A stretch of DNA of 64,000 bases from Haloarchaeobius amylolyticus (lineage in GTDB: Archaea > Halobacteriota > Halobacteria > Halobacteriales > Natrialbaceae). Positions 34,992 through 44,179 of the stretch are shown here, in pieces. A model generated the notes under the pieces. It ran no database searches and was not told the origin of the DNA. It worked only from the letters and a program-made list of their open reading frames with translations. Numbering within the stretch: the stretch's first letter is position 1; each line of letters opens with the position of its first letter. Where the stretch lies: contig NZ_JANHDH010000003.1 in the NCBI RefSeq assembly GCF_026616195.1, positions 186,001 through 250,000 on the forward strand, read 5' to 3'. The position numbers were made by a program, and so were the translations under genes.

Positions 34992-36239
34992 TCAGGTGTG
35001 GAAGACGAACTGCTCCCCGTCGTTCGGCCGATGGATTCCGATCTTCGTTCCTTCCTCCAGTACCGAATACTGTGGCGGGGCATCCTCTGCAGGCCCGTCG
35101 TACGAATCCTCCGCGATGATCGGCCGCCAGCCACTCCCGTCGTCTATCGCGGTTCCGTTCTTGCTCTGATCGACGATTATCCAGCCCTCGGAGCTGATGT
35201 CGAACCGTGCGTGGACTCTCGATATCAGTTTCTCGTCGGTCGGGTCGTCGATCTCGATGGTCGAGTAGGGCCCCGACGAGTTCTTCCGGCCGATGGTATC
35301 ACCGGGTCCGACAGACAGGCGTCGACCCGTCTCGAGGTTCTCCAGCACTGCTTCCGGCAGGGTCGGGTCTGCGGTCTGGTTCTCGAGGGCTCGCTTCATG
35401 ATGCTGGCATTCCGATACCGTTCTGTAGGGTCGTGACGCGTCGCCCGAACCACTATCTCACCGAGGAAATTCGGACAGTCGTCGTGGTCCTCCTGCGGGT
35501 TCCGCCCAGGTAGCGGTCGTACGAACCCCAGCAGGAGGAAGTTGAGCAACTTCCCGATGGAATAGACGTCCGACCAGGGACCCTGGCGACCCACCGCATT
35601 CGCTACCTCTGGAGGCTTGTACTTGCTTTGTCCTCTCGCTCCGGCACGGATAACCGTGCCAGAATCGAGTTCCTCGTTACAGTTCGGACAGTGGTCACTG
35701 TCGAGGTTATCGAAGTTGATCGTCTGTCCGCACTCACCACAGCGGGCTCGATGTCTGGCCGTGTTGAAATCGATGAGGACGACACGCCCACTGTCGGTGA
35801 TCATGATGTTGTCGGGCTTGAGGTCCCGGTAGACCAGCTCTAAATCGTGGATATGGGAGAATATATCGCAGGTCTGGATACCGATATCGACCACCTGGCT
35901 GTGATCGCCCATCCCCGCCAGTTCCTCCATCAGTTGCCCATCCACGTACTCGACGGCCATGAATTCAGTTCCCTTCTCGGTGAAGGTCTCATGAAGGGAC
36001 ATGATATTGGGATGTCCACCGGCTTGTTCGATCGCCTGAAGTGAGTTCAGTTCACGCTGGAAGTACTTCTCGATGGCCTGCTGTGACTTACCAGCGTTCG
36101 GGTTCGGATGCTTGATTGCGACCACGTCCCCTCGGTCGTTCCGGGCTCGCCAGACCACTGAGAACCCGCCATCGCCGATGCGCTCCACCAGTTCGTACCG
36201 GGAGTTCAGGACCTCGCCGGCATCCGGTTCCCACATCAT
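34992..36239 (-). CDS. Second Ser/Thr protein kinase with activation-segment zinc ribbon and FHA domain
   Basis: This 415-residue paralogue of the kinase at 32775-34043 has the glycine loop IGDGGFSVVW, Lys43, catalytic loop YRDLKPDN (Asp139) and DFN (157-159). A zinc ribbon follows (Cys167, 170, 184, 187), then PPE (209-211) and a C-terminal FHA domain (GRKNSS, SRVHARF, QSKNGT). Both kinases keep the catalytic Lys and Asp residues, so both should be active. It is the first gene of the leftward operon and is divergent from the VWA gene across a 145-base promoter region. The two adjacent Met codons leave the start ambiguous by one residue. Confidence 0.93.
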   Translation of the reverse strand: MMWEPDAGEVLNSRYELVERIGDGGFSVVWRARNDRGDVVAIKHPNPNAGKSQQAIEKYFQRELNSLQAIEQAGGHPNIMSLHETFTEKGTEFMAVEYVDGQLMEELAGMGDHSQVVDIGIQTCDIFSHIHDLELVYRDLKPDNIMITDSGRVVLIDFNTARHRARCGECGQTINFDNLDSDHCPNCNEELDSGTVIRAGARGQSKYKPPEVANAVGRQGPWSDVYSIGKLLNFLLLGFVRPLPGRNPQEDHDDCPNFLGEIVVRATRHDPTERYRNASIMKRALENQTADPTLPEAVLENLETGRRLSVGPGDTIGRKNSSGPYSTIEIDDPTDEKLISRVHARFDISSEGWIIVDQSKNGTAIDDGSGWRPIIAEDSYDGPAEDAPPQYSVLEEGTKIGIHRPNDGEQFVFHT

Positions 36240-36384
36240 CTGTTGTATTTACAAGATAATCCCAACGACATTACTGTTGTGCCAGTCTGGAAGGAGGCAG
36301 GATGCTGCCCGGGTCTCCATGGACACCGAGCAAACCTGTTAGCTCGCCAAAAGTATTAATAATCATTGAACAGTTTCATCCTGC

Positions 36385-37599
36385 ATGGAACTTGAAGCAC
36401 GGCTGAACAGGCCGTACATCAGTCCGGATGGGGGTGCGGTCTACGGGGAGATCGATGTCGATCCCGACGAGATTCAGGGTCAGGGCGGGAGTTCGACTCG
36501 ACACATCGCGTTCTGTATCGACGTGAGTACGTCGATGAGCGGCGATCCTCTACACCAGGCGAAACAGGGCTGTTCTTCGGTTCTCACCCAACTGAACCCC
36601 GACGACCACGTGAGTATCGTCGCATTCTCGTCGAACGCGGAGGTCATCCTCGAACCAGTCCGGTTTGGTGACACCTCTGCAGGCGAGATCGAGGACTACA
36701 TCGACGAGCTGGAGGTCCGACAGGCCACCAACATAGAGGACGGTCTTAAACTGGCCCGTAGCACCATCGAAGACCTCGGCGATGCTGGCACTGTCGCGAA
36801 GCGCATCCTGCTGCTGTCTGATGGCGAGCCGAATACCGGGATGACCGATGTCGACTCCTTCGGGACTCTGGCGAGCGATTTCGGCGATGCAGGTCTCTCG
36901 ATAATCTCCGCCGGCTTCGGCACCCACTACGACGAAGACATCATCCGGGTCATCGGAGAGGCCTCACAGGGTGAGTGGGACCACCTCTCGGAGGCGAACC
37001 AGATCATGCAGTTCTTCAACGACACCGTCTACGAAGCCGGTGAAGTGTCACTCGCAAATCCGCGGCTCGAACTGGATCTGGATGGCGTTGAGATCAGTCA
37101 GGTCTATCGTCGGATGCCGCAGATCCAACAGGTCGACGCTGAGTGGGGTGGAACGGACGTGACCATTAATCTGCCCGACATCCAGAAGGGGAACAAACAG
37201 GAGGTCGTTCTACAGATGGACGTCTCCGGTGGCGCACTCGACGAAACCCAGACGATTGCCGATATCACCCTCTACAGCGACGATCAGGTGGTCTCGGAGG
37301 ACTCCTTCGAGGTCACCTACACCGACGAGCCTGCAAAGTACGGCGAAGAAGAATCTGTCCGTGCAAAGTTCGTCCACGCACAGGGCTTCCAGCAAGGACT
37401 CGAAGGCGACACCGCCGTCGCGAGCCAGCTTCTGGACAACCTCGAAGGGACGTTCAACGACCCGCAGGCGAAGGCGATCCTCCGTCGCGGTCAGACGTCC
37501 GTGAGCAAGATGGAGGACGCAGACTCGGTCAACGAGCGGCGGTCCGTCGCAGCAACCGAATCACGGACGGGCGAGGCCTCCGACAACTTCATCTACTGA
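36385..37599 (+). CDS. VWA-domain protein (TerY/CoxE-like), cytoplasmic
   Basis: The 404-residue protein has a VWA domain (about 38-215) with a complete MIDAS: Asp46-x-Ser48-x-Ser50 in CIDVSTSMS, the Thr in QATNIEDG, and the Asp in LLLSDGEPNTG. A beta-sandwich (about 220-320) and a C-terminal helical part (FQQGLEGDTAVASQLLDNLEG) follow, as in bacterial VWA proteins linked to kinases. No signal peptide or TM helix is seen. AGTATTAATAATC near 36350-36362 gives a leaderless start. It is divergent from the kinase operon and is followed on the same strand by the tubulin-like gene. Its flexible Gln/Asn/Thr tail (after residue 360) could be a phosphorylation target. Confidence 0.92.
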   Translation: MELEARLNRPYISPDGGAVYGEIDVDPDEIQGQGGSSTRHIAFCIDVSTSMSGDPLHQAKQGCSSVLTQLNPDDHVSIVAFSSNAEVILEPVRFGDTSAGEIEDYIDELEVRQATNIEDGLKLARSTIEDLGDAGTVAKRILLLSDGEPNTGMTDVDSFGTLASDFGDAGLSIISAGFGTHYDEDIIRVIGEASQGEWDHLSEANQIMQFFNDTVYEAGEVSLANPRLELDLDGVEISQVYRRMPQIQQVDAEWGGTDVTINLPDIQKGNKQEVVLQMDVSGGALDETQTIADITLYSDDQVVSEDSFEVTYTDEPAKYGEEESVRAKFVHAQGFQQGLEGDTAVASQLLDNLEGTFNDPQAKAILRRGQTSVSKMEDADSVNERRSVAATESRTGEASDNFIY

Positions 37600-37845
37600 C
37601 CGTTTCACCCGAGAACGAGAGAGACAAGGTGAGGTGCCGGTTGGAAACCGGTCTCCAACTCGACCCCGCACTGTGACACATCGCTTTGTGGATTAACAGA
37701 CCGATGGAACGGGTAGTCCCGCTGTGATTCTTCCGAATGGGACAGGTCTCTGCGATTATCTCCATCGACCTACCAAGACCCGTGTAATTCTTACTGATAT
37801 GGACATAATCATTATCAGTTGTCCCTTCGTTGGGAGACATGACGA

Positions 37846-40311
37846 ATGAGGCCAACAATCTGTATTGGAGTGGGCAAGGCGGGGTGCCGGATGCTGGACG
37901 AGATCGAGTCTGTTGTCGAGGAAAACGGAGCACTGGATAACTTCGGCTTCATCGGCATCGACACGAACCAGGACGACCTCTACGAAGAGGCGCCGGACCG
38001 AACTCGTCCTATCGAACTCGACGAGCCTTCGGATCAGAAGTGGGAGACACACAAGAACGAGTACAGTTATCTGAATCCTGAATTCACTCTCGGGAACTAC
38101 CAAGGTGTCAGTCGGAATCGACCACTGGCACGGTACCACATCGACTCGAGCGAGAACTATGCCGACGTCGATGAGAGCCTCGAGGAACATATCTCCGATT
38201 TCAAGTCCAGTTTCAGAGATGGTTCCGGGGCAGACCAGATCGATATCTGGGTACTCAACTCGCTCGGTGGGGGCACCGGAAGTGGTTCCTTCCTCCTCAT
38301 CACGGCGATGGCACGAAATGCGGCCAGCAGAATCCAAGGCGCTTCGTTCTCCATCGGTGGGGTTGGATCACTTCCACGTCTAGACAATCTACCGAATCTG
38401 TCGATGCCACCGAAGGCCAGAAGCACCTTCTTCGCCAACGCCTATACCGCGATCCGTGAGCTGCAGGAGGTCAACGATTTTACCAAAACCAACCATTCCT
38501 GGAGTTCACCATCGATTCTACTGGAGAACGATGTCTCGCTCGACGATGCCATCGACTGGGACGGGAACCTCTTCGACATGTACTTGATGACCGGATTCAG
38601 GGAGTCAGAGAAAGAGGAGTCTTCCGGACAGAACCGTCCCTATCGCCGTCAGATGAACCGTATAGTGGCGAACAGTATCTACTACGTCGCCAACAAGTCG
38701 ATGGATAACTTCCCCGACACGAACAAGATGAGCGGGGAGAAGCTGTTCGCCGTCAACGGCGTCGAACTCCGGGCTCCGGCTGAGGAAGCCCGCGAGTTCG
38801 TCGAACTCCAGTCGAAGATAGACTCCCTCGATACCGACATCGAAGAACTGGACGAGGAGATTACCGGGCACGAGGAGACCATCGACTTCCTGCGCGAGGT
38901 CGAACGACTCGACCTACAGCCAGATTCACCACCTACCGCGGAAGATCTTGAACATATAAGTATCGACCTCATCGACCGTATCTACTCCAAGCATACCATC
39001 TTCAGCCCGCGAGGGGCATTACAAGATGTCGACGCCGACCCAGAGGTGGACGTCGAAGCCATCGAGAAGGTTCTCGAGGAGAACATCGAGGAGATTCTCG
39101 ATGATCCAAGTGCGGAGATGCCTGACCCGGAACCGATTCCGGACTTCGACGCCGATGATCCAGAAGAGAACCTCATCCGAGAATTCGATGAGTCGGATAT
39201 CGTCCAACGGTTCTTCTGTGGTCTGGTCGAACAGTCGGTCGAACAGACCATCATCGAACACGATTTCAAACACCGGGTGAACAAGGTCTGGAACGAATAC
39301 AATGCGGAGATTCGGGAGCACATGGAGACCCCGGACCAGTTCGAGTACCTGGATAGTCGGAGTGCGGAGGTCAGATGGGAGAGCGAACTCAAGCAGTTCC
39401 TCAGTGAACTGGGCCAGCAGAAGAAGTCGGCTTTCGATAACACGATGTGGCCGGTCAAGAGGCTTCGACTGAAAAGAGAGGTCGAGGAGATCAAGACTCA
39501 TTACAAGAAGATAAACAGTCTCTACGCCGAGTTCGAGAAGTACGAAGCACTTCGGGAGAAATCAGCCCGTTGGAAGGAAGCCGCACGTCAGTCCATCAAG
39601 CAGGACGAATCATACATCGACAACGAGGTTATCGAAGATCAACGCGACCAGAAGTCGACGAAGCAGAACAAACTCCGGACCCACAGAGAGAACCTCGGCA
39701 GACGTCGCGACCAGATTACCACCCCGAAGCGTGCGGGTGGTGACTACCGTCTGCCACTCAAGGACATCGAGAACCTCGAGCGTTCACACGTCGACGACGA
39801 CTCCAGTATCGCCTCATTAGTTGCCGATGGGTTCATCGACGAAGCAACCGTGGCGAACGAGCTGAACAGCCTGTTGAACAACGAAGCTGCCCTCTTCGGT
39901 GACCCAGTTCAGGACCAGCCACAGCGCGATCCGACCAACACTTCGAAGCTTCTCTGTATCTTGACGCACCCCGATAACCGAGGCACTGAAGAGGTGGACA
40001 ACCTACTCGACCTCCCGCTCGAAGGTGGGATGGACATCGGGAACAGAATCAACACGGAGGCGGACGAACGGGAAGAGACCATCGCCGTCTCCGAAGGACA
40101 CTCGATTCGATTCCTCTCGCTGTTTGCACCGCTATCCTTCGAGAACACCAGCGAGTTCGGTGTCATCAACGAGGATTACCTGGACACCACGAAGAACGTC
40201 AGTGAGCATCTCGGTCCGGACTGCACCGACGGGGTCGTCATCCGGAAACACGCCTATCCTGAACTCTTCCCTGATGATGACCGGGTTCAGGATTACTACC
40301 AGAATAACTAA
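37846..40311 (+). CDS. Tubulin/FtsZ-superfamily-like GTPase with long coiled-coil region
   Basis: The 821-residue protein starts with a Rossmann strand and Gly loop, CIGVGKAGCRML (6-17). It has the tubulin signature GGGTGSG at 141-147 in the context LNSLGGGTGSGSF. These are the two hallmark nucleotide-binding features of tubulin/FtsZ proteins; NCBI-type names for this group are 'tubulin-like domain-containing protein'. The middle (about 315-360 and 540-630) is rich in charged heptad-like helices, far longer than in FtsZ (about 350-400 residues) or CetZ. No TM helix. Related FtsZ-like families were described (Makarova and Koonin) next to VWA proteins and linked to membrane remodelling. Here the VWA gene is the immediate upstream neighbour, 246 bases away. 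Confidence 0.88.
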   Translation: MRPTICIGVGKAGCRMLDEIESVVEENGALDNFGFIGIDTNQDDLYEEAPDRTRPIELDEPSDQKWETHKNEYSYLNPEFTLGNYQGVSRNRPLARYHIDSSENYADVDESLEEHISDFKSSFRDGSGADQIDIWVLNSLGGGTGSGSFLLITAMARNAASRIQGASFSIGGVGSLPRLDNLPNLSMPPKARSTFFANAYTAIRELQEVNDFTKTNHSWSSPSILLENDVSLDDAIDWDGNLFDMYLMTGFRESEKEESSGQNRPYRRQMNRIVANSIYYVANKSMDNFPDTNKMSGEKLFAVNGVELRAPAEEAREFVELQSKIDSLDTDIEELDEEITGHEETIDFLREVERLDLQPDSPPTAEDLEHISIDLIDRIYSKHTIFSPRGALQDVDADPEVDVEAIEKVLEENIEEILDDPSAEMPDPEPIPDFDADDPEENLIREFDESDIVQRFFCGLVEQSVEQTIIEHDFKHRVNKVWNEYNAEIREHMETPDQFEYLDSRSAEVRWESELKQFLSELGQQKKSAFDNTMWPVKRLRLKREVEEIKTHYKKINSLYAEFEKYEALREKSARWKEAARQSIKQDESYIDNEVIEDQRDQKSTKQNKLRTHRENLGRRRDQITTPKRAGGDYRLPLKDIENLERSHVDDDSSIASLVADGFIDEATVANELNSLLNNEAALFGDPVQDQPQRDPTNTSKLLCILTHPDNRGTEEVDNLLDLPLEGGMDIGNRINTEADEREETIAVSEGHSIRFLSLFAPLSFENTSEFGVINEDYLDTTKNVSEHLGPDCTDGVVIRKHAYPELFPDDDRVQDYYQNN

Positions 40312-40341
40312 TCGGTAATCCTTTTCTCCCGATCTACCGAT
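40311..40341. terminator. Inverted repeat with T-run between convergent genes
   Basis: ATCGGTA (40311-40317) and TACCGAT (40335-40341) form 7-bp arms around a loop containing CCTTTTCTCCC. It lies just past the tubulin-like gene and before the stop of the convergent coiled-coil gene at 40362, as expected of a shared terminator. The T-run is short. Confidence 0.4.
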
Positions 40342-40361
40342 AACCGAACCCGCCTGTTGGG

Positions 40362-41177
40362 TCAATCCTCCAGGAAATCATCATCTGACCCACCTGAACT
40401 CTCTTCAGGTCCTTCGAGGTCCCCGGTATTGATCAGATACCAGTAGACGACAGACCCTGCCAGCCCCAGAACTAGAAGGGCCGAGAGGGCCTTGCCGATG
40501 AGGCCCCACAGATTCCCGGAGTCGACCTGTGACTGGAGTTGCTGGTTCTCGGTCTTCAACTGGGCGTTCTCCGATTCGAGATTCGAGATCGTCTCCTCCT
40601 TCGCTTCGACGTCACTCTCCAGCCCAGAAATCGTCTGTTTCTGGTCGTCAACCTGTTCGGAGAGGCTCTCCACCTCCGATTGCTCGGACTGTAGCGCGAA
40701 GTACGACGAGTTCTCCAGCGACACACTTGCGCGAGACCGGGCGTCAAGATCTTGCCCGTTCTGGACGTAATCGATCTGTATCGTTGCGACGTCGAGTGAC
40801 TCCGCCTTGATTGTTCGTGGATAGGCCTCGAAGGTGATGGTGATGGTCTCACCACGTTCCAGTTCTTCCACCACGTAGACTCCGTCCCCCTGGTAGGTGA
40901 TGTTGATGTCGGCAGTGCCGGGTTCCGTGGTGCGCGTGAACGAGTTGAAATCGACGAACGAAGAACTCGTCTCATCGATTTCTATCCGGATATCCTTCAT
41001 CGTCGGTCCATCGGGAGTAATCGTCACGGTCGTGCTCACGGCCTGTGAGTCACCCTCCACGCCCTGATAGCTCGTTTCGACGGTGAGGTCGACCGCCGCT
41101 GCAGCAGGGGTCGCGACGAGGCTGACGATTAATCCCAGTGCGAGGACGACCACGATATTCCGTTTCCACAGACTCAT
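40362..41177 (-). CDS. Exported, C-terminally anchored coiled-coil protein
   Basis: The 271-residue protein has a Sec-type signal peptide (basic MSLWKRN, hydrophobic 8-22, Ala-rich cleavage region ATPAAAAVD). An extracellular beta-sandwich of about 120 residues follows. A coiled coil (about 165-215, repeated QVDDQKQTISGLESDVEAK-like heptads) and one TM helix (about 222-250) lead to an acidic cytoplasmic tail ending DDDFLED. It thus connects the outer face to the cytoplasm. A TATA-like CTTATATC lies about 25-30 bases upstream. It converges with the tubulin-like gene and is divergent from the family B membrane genes. It may act as a membrane receptor for the polymer, but that is inference. Confidence 0.82.
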   Translation of the reverse strand: MSLWKRNIVVVLALGLIVSLVATPAAAAVDLTVETSYQGVEGDSQAVSTTVTITPDGPTMKDIRIEIDETSSSFVDFNSFTRTTEPGTADINITYQGDGVYVVEELERGETITITFEAYPRTIKAESLDVATIQIDYVQNGQDLDARSRASVSLENSSYFALQSEQSEVESLSEQVDDQKQTISGLESDVEAKEETISNLESENAQLKTENQQLQSQVDSGNLWGLIGKALSALLVLGLAGSVVYWYLINTGDLEGPEESSGGSDDDFLED

Positions 41178-41396
41178 TTATCTACCAACCTTTTCAGTCT
41201 GCTTTGATATAAGGCTACTTCATGGCTCAACACTGGATACAGTGGCCCCCTACGGTCTTCAAGAGGCTATCCATGGATTGGCTGGGCCTGTTCAGACGAG
41301 TGTCCCCCTCGGTACAGAACTAGACTCTCTGCTCTGGTGGCGGTCCTGCAACCCCGCCCAGAACCTCTATAGGAATCGACAGACTATCGTCCCACG

Positions 41397-42545
41397 ATGC
41401 AAGGAGGGGAAACGAGGGCGCTGGGAGAGTCCTGGGTCTGGGACAGACTCCACCATCCCGAATCACTGGATGAACTCCAGAATCTACACAGACAGGTGAG
41501 TCTCACCAGACGCCTGGGTGGAGGCATCCGGTCGACCATCGTGATTACAGCAGCTGTCGGTCTCTTCTTCATGCTCGGATGGGTTCTCAGCAGGCTCTAC
41601 GGACTCCAGGGCGTGTTTCTCTCGTCTGCGTACGTCTACACGTTCCATCTGGATCTCCTCCTCGCTTGTCTCACGGTCCTCTACCTCGATCGGACAGGCG
41701 TGGCCGTCATCGCCAAGATGCGGGAGTCGTTCGTGATGACCGACGTGGAATACTATCACCTCCTGGGAGGGATGGTCGAGCGCCTCTATGAGCCACTTCC
41801 ATACGCTGCCCGCCCAGCGGACAGGCGGATTCATCTCCCGGTCGCATTCTTCTTTCTCCTCGGCTCGATAACGCTCGTACTTCTCCCAGCTGTCTTGTTC
41901 TCGGCGCAGCTTTCTGATTTCCTCGGGTTCTCGTGGAGCGCGCTTCCGCTCGCGATGCGACTGTACCTCGCCGGAACCCTCCTCATCGCTGTACTCGTGG
42001 GCGTGCTCGTCGCCTGGATCGTGGTCGTGGGAAGCATCTACTTCCTGGTGAAGATTCGTGGCGTGCACATCAGGCTCGACATCACCCGTGCGCACGACAA
42101 CCTCGGACTGGCCCCGTATGCGGACATCGTCCTGAAGGCTCTCATCCTGTATCTGCTGGTGTATTCTATCACCGCCGTGTTCATGTTTCGACGGCCCACA
42201 CCCCTGTATCTCGGTATCGGGTTCCTGTTCTCGCTGCTGCCGGTTATCGGTCTGGTTGGAAGCCAGTACGGTCTGCACAGGGCGATGGTCGCCTCTAAAC
42301 AACGACGTCTGGAACAGCTTCGAAAGGAGTACCGTGACGACCTGGACCTCTGGTTCGATTCGGCGGGCCCTGAACCGACCGAACAGGAACCGTCGAGCGA
42401 TATCCGCGAGTTCATCGCCGCAAAGCAGGCGATAGAAGACCTCCCGGAGTGGCCGATCAAGACCGATACAGTCGCCAGACTCACCTCGGCGGCCATCGCA
42501 TCGAACGCCTGGATTCTGCTGCAGGTCGCAGGGATAATCAACTGA
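41397..42545 (+). CDS. Polytopic membrane protein, family B (member 1)
   Basis: The 382-residue protein has about seven TM helices between residues 35 and 300. A cytoplasmic basic helix (SKQRRLEQLRKEYRDDL) then leads to a C-terminal helix after PEWPIKTDTVARL. The same arrangement, basic helix (EKSKQLRKEREERDDG), PEWPI and final helix, occurs at the end of the next gene, so the two are paralogues. The gene starts at ATG 41397 and is separated from the next gene by 52 bases in an operon. It is divergent from the coiled-coil anchor gene. No transporter motif is recognised. Confidence 0.72.
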   Translation: MQGGETRALGESWVWDRLHHPESLDELQNLHRQVSLTRRLGGGIRSTIVITAAVGLFFMLGWVLSRLYGLQGVFLSSAYVYTFHLDLLLACLTVLYLDRTGVAVIAKMRESFVMTDVEYYHLLGGMVERLYEPLPYAARPADRRIHLPVAFFFLLGSITLVLLPAVLFSAQLSDFLGFSWSALPLAMRLYLAGTLLIAVLVGVLVAWIVVVGSIYFLVKIRGVHIRLDITRAHDNLGLAPYADIVLKALILYLLVYSITAVFMFRRPTPLYLGIGFLFSLLPVIGLVGSQYGLHRAMVASKQRRLEQLRKEYRDDLDLWFDSAGPEPTEQEPSSDIREFIAAKQAIEDLPEWPIKTDTVARLTSAAIASNAWILLQVAGIIN

Positions 42546-42597
42546 GACGATCCAACTGGCCACCACGCTAATATAACGTACACGAAACGTCATCTAC

Positions 42598-44151
42598 ATG
42601 GACTCCGATCGTCGCTCGCTGTACACAGAGTCGGTCTGGACCGATACCGACGACGATCAGGGCGATTTCTTCCATCAGTTCTGTGACCTCGATCCGAGGA
42701 AGACCGCCGAGCCGCCCTTTCTCATCTCCTTCTCCGAGACCTCCCGGTTCGGCCGGCTCGTCGGACAGGTGTTGGCCTACGGATTACAACACACACCGCT
42801 GATAGTCCTGTCCGTGGCCAGTGTCCTCCTGATTATGGGTGAGTTCTCGGATTCGGTCGAGGGGCTGAGTGCCTTCATCGAGTTCTCACCCGGGTTCCCG
42901 TTACTGTTCTTCGGGCTCGAACTCGGTATCTGGCTCGGTATCCTCCTCCTCGTTGGCGTCATCGTGAGCTCCCTGGGCGATATCGGAGAGGAAGAATCGA
43001 CCGGTGCAGAAGAGGTATCACGGGTGATCAGCATGGTCACCGTCTACGGCGGTGGGGTCGCCCTTGCAGCGGGGACGGTCTTCTCGCTCTATCGTGTCTA
43101 TACGGTCCCGATAGAGGATCTGTCTGCGAACGTCGTCTACGCGTCCGGTTTCCTGTTCATGCTGTACGTCACGGGCCCCCTGGTCTACGATGGGATGCGT
43201 CGGACGGAGTCACTGTTCAGACGCCTGCACCAGACCCATCTGATCCCGACGAACGGCATCTATCCTGCGCTCGAACCGGACGGAAGCATCCCCGATACCG
43301 AGGAGGCAGAGGCAGCCCTCGATGACCCGGTCTTCCGGTCCTACCAGCGGTACTATCGGCAGTTGATCCGGACGCTGAACAGCCACGTCAAAGGGATCCC
43401 GACGGCGCTTCTGATAAGCCTGCTTTTCGTCGCCCAGTTCTGTCTCATCTGGCTCCATGGCGCGGGTCCGTTCATGCTCGGTGAGTACGGTGACGCGCTC
43501 GGAATCTCGCCCGTGGCCTTGATCGCCCTCCTGGTCACCCTGGCCGTCGACGTCCTCATCGTCATCGTCGCGGTCCAGTTCATCGTGCTGGTCTGGGCGT
43601 TCCACCGCCTGCTCTCCGGTGTGACCTACGCCGAATGGCTCGAGATGGACGATGCCCCGTCACCGCCGCCGCTCCGGTACTACCCCGCCCACGAGGACAA
43701 GGCGGGCGGATTCAAGGACTTCGGCAGGTTCGCGACCCGGGTGAACGTCCTGCTCGTCATCGCGGGAGTGTATCTGATGTACCGCCTTCAGGTCCAGGGC
43801 ATCCGGGACCCACTCCGGGTCAGCAGCGAGGTCACAACGACGGCGACGGCCTCTGTCGACGGCCTCGTCTGGGCACTGAGCTACACACTCCCCATCCTCG
43901 TCTACATCGCCGTGATCAGCATCTGGGTGTACTTCTCGTTCTGGCAGATCCATCGCCGGATGGTCCTCGAGAAATCCAAGCAGCTCCGCAAGGAGCGTGA
44001 GGAACGCGACGACGGGCGACTCGACAGGGACCTGGAGCAGTACGAACGGTTCGACAGCGCTCCGGAGTGGCCCATCAACGACCGGCTGCTGGTCACCATC
44101 GTCTCGCTCGACGTCATCTCGGTCGCACTGGCGCTGGTGTCGATACTGTAG
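42598..44151 (+). CDS. Polytopic membrane protein, family B (member 2)
   Basis: This 517-residue protein is the longer paralogue of the preceding gene, with about ten TM helices. A middle cytoplasmic segment (residues about 200-260, RRLHQTHLIPTNGIYP) precedes the helices. The end has the shared basic helix (LEKSKQLRKEREERDDG), PEWPIND and a terminal hydrophobic helix. The N-terminal 60 residues are soluble and acidic. Co-transcription with member 1 is likely. The conserved tail suggests a common cytoplasmic partner. I know no function for this family. Confidence 0.72.
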   Translation: MDSDRRSLYTESVWTDTDDDQGDFFHQFCDLDPRKTAEPPFLISFSETSRFGRLVGQVLAYGLQHTPLIVLSVASVLLIMGEFSDSVEGLSAFIEFSPGFPLLFFGLELGIWLGILLLVGVIVSSLGDIGEEESTGAEEVSRVISMVTVYGGGVALAAGTVFSLYRVYTVPIEDLSANVVYASGFLFMLYVTGPLVYDGMRRTESLFRRLHQTHLIPTNGIYPALEPDGSIPDTEEAEAALDDPVFRSYQRYYRQLIRTLNSHVKGIPTALLISLLFVAQFCLIWLHGAGPFMLGEYGDALGISPVALIALLVTLAVDVLIVIVAVQFIVLVWAFHRLLSGVTYAEWLEMDDAPSPPPLRYYPAHEDKAGGFKDFGRFATRVNVLLVIAGVYLMYRLQVQGIRDPLRVSSEVTTTATASVDGLVWALSYTLPILVYIAVISIWVYFSFWQIHRRMVLEKSKQLRKEREERDDGRLDRDLEQYERFDSAPEWPINDRLLVTIVSLDVISVALALVSIL

Positions 44152-44179
44152 CTGTCCGGGAATCAGAACAGGCTACAGT

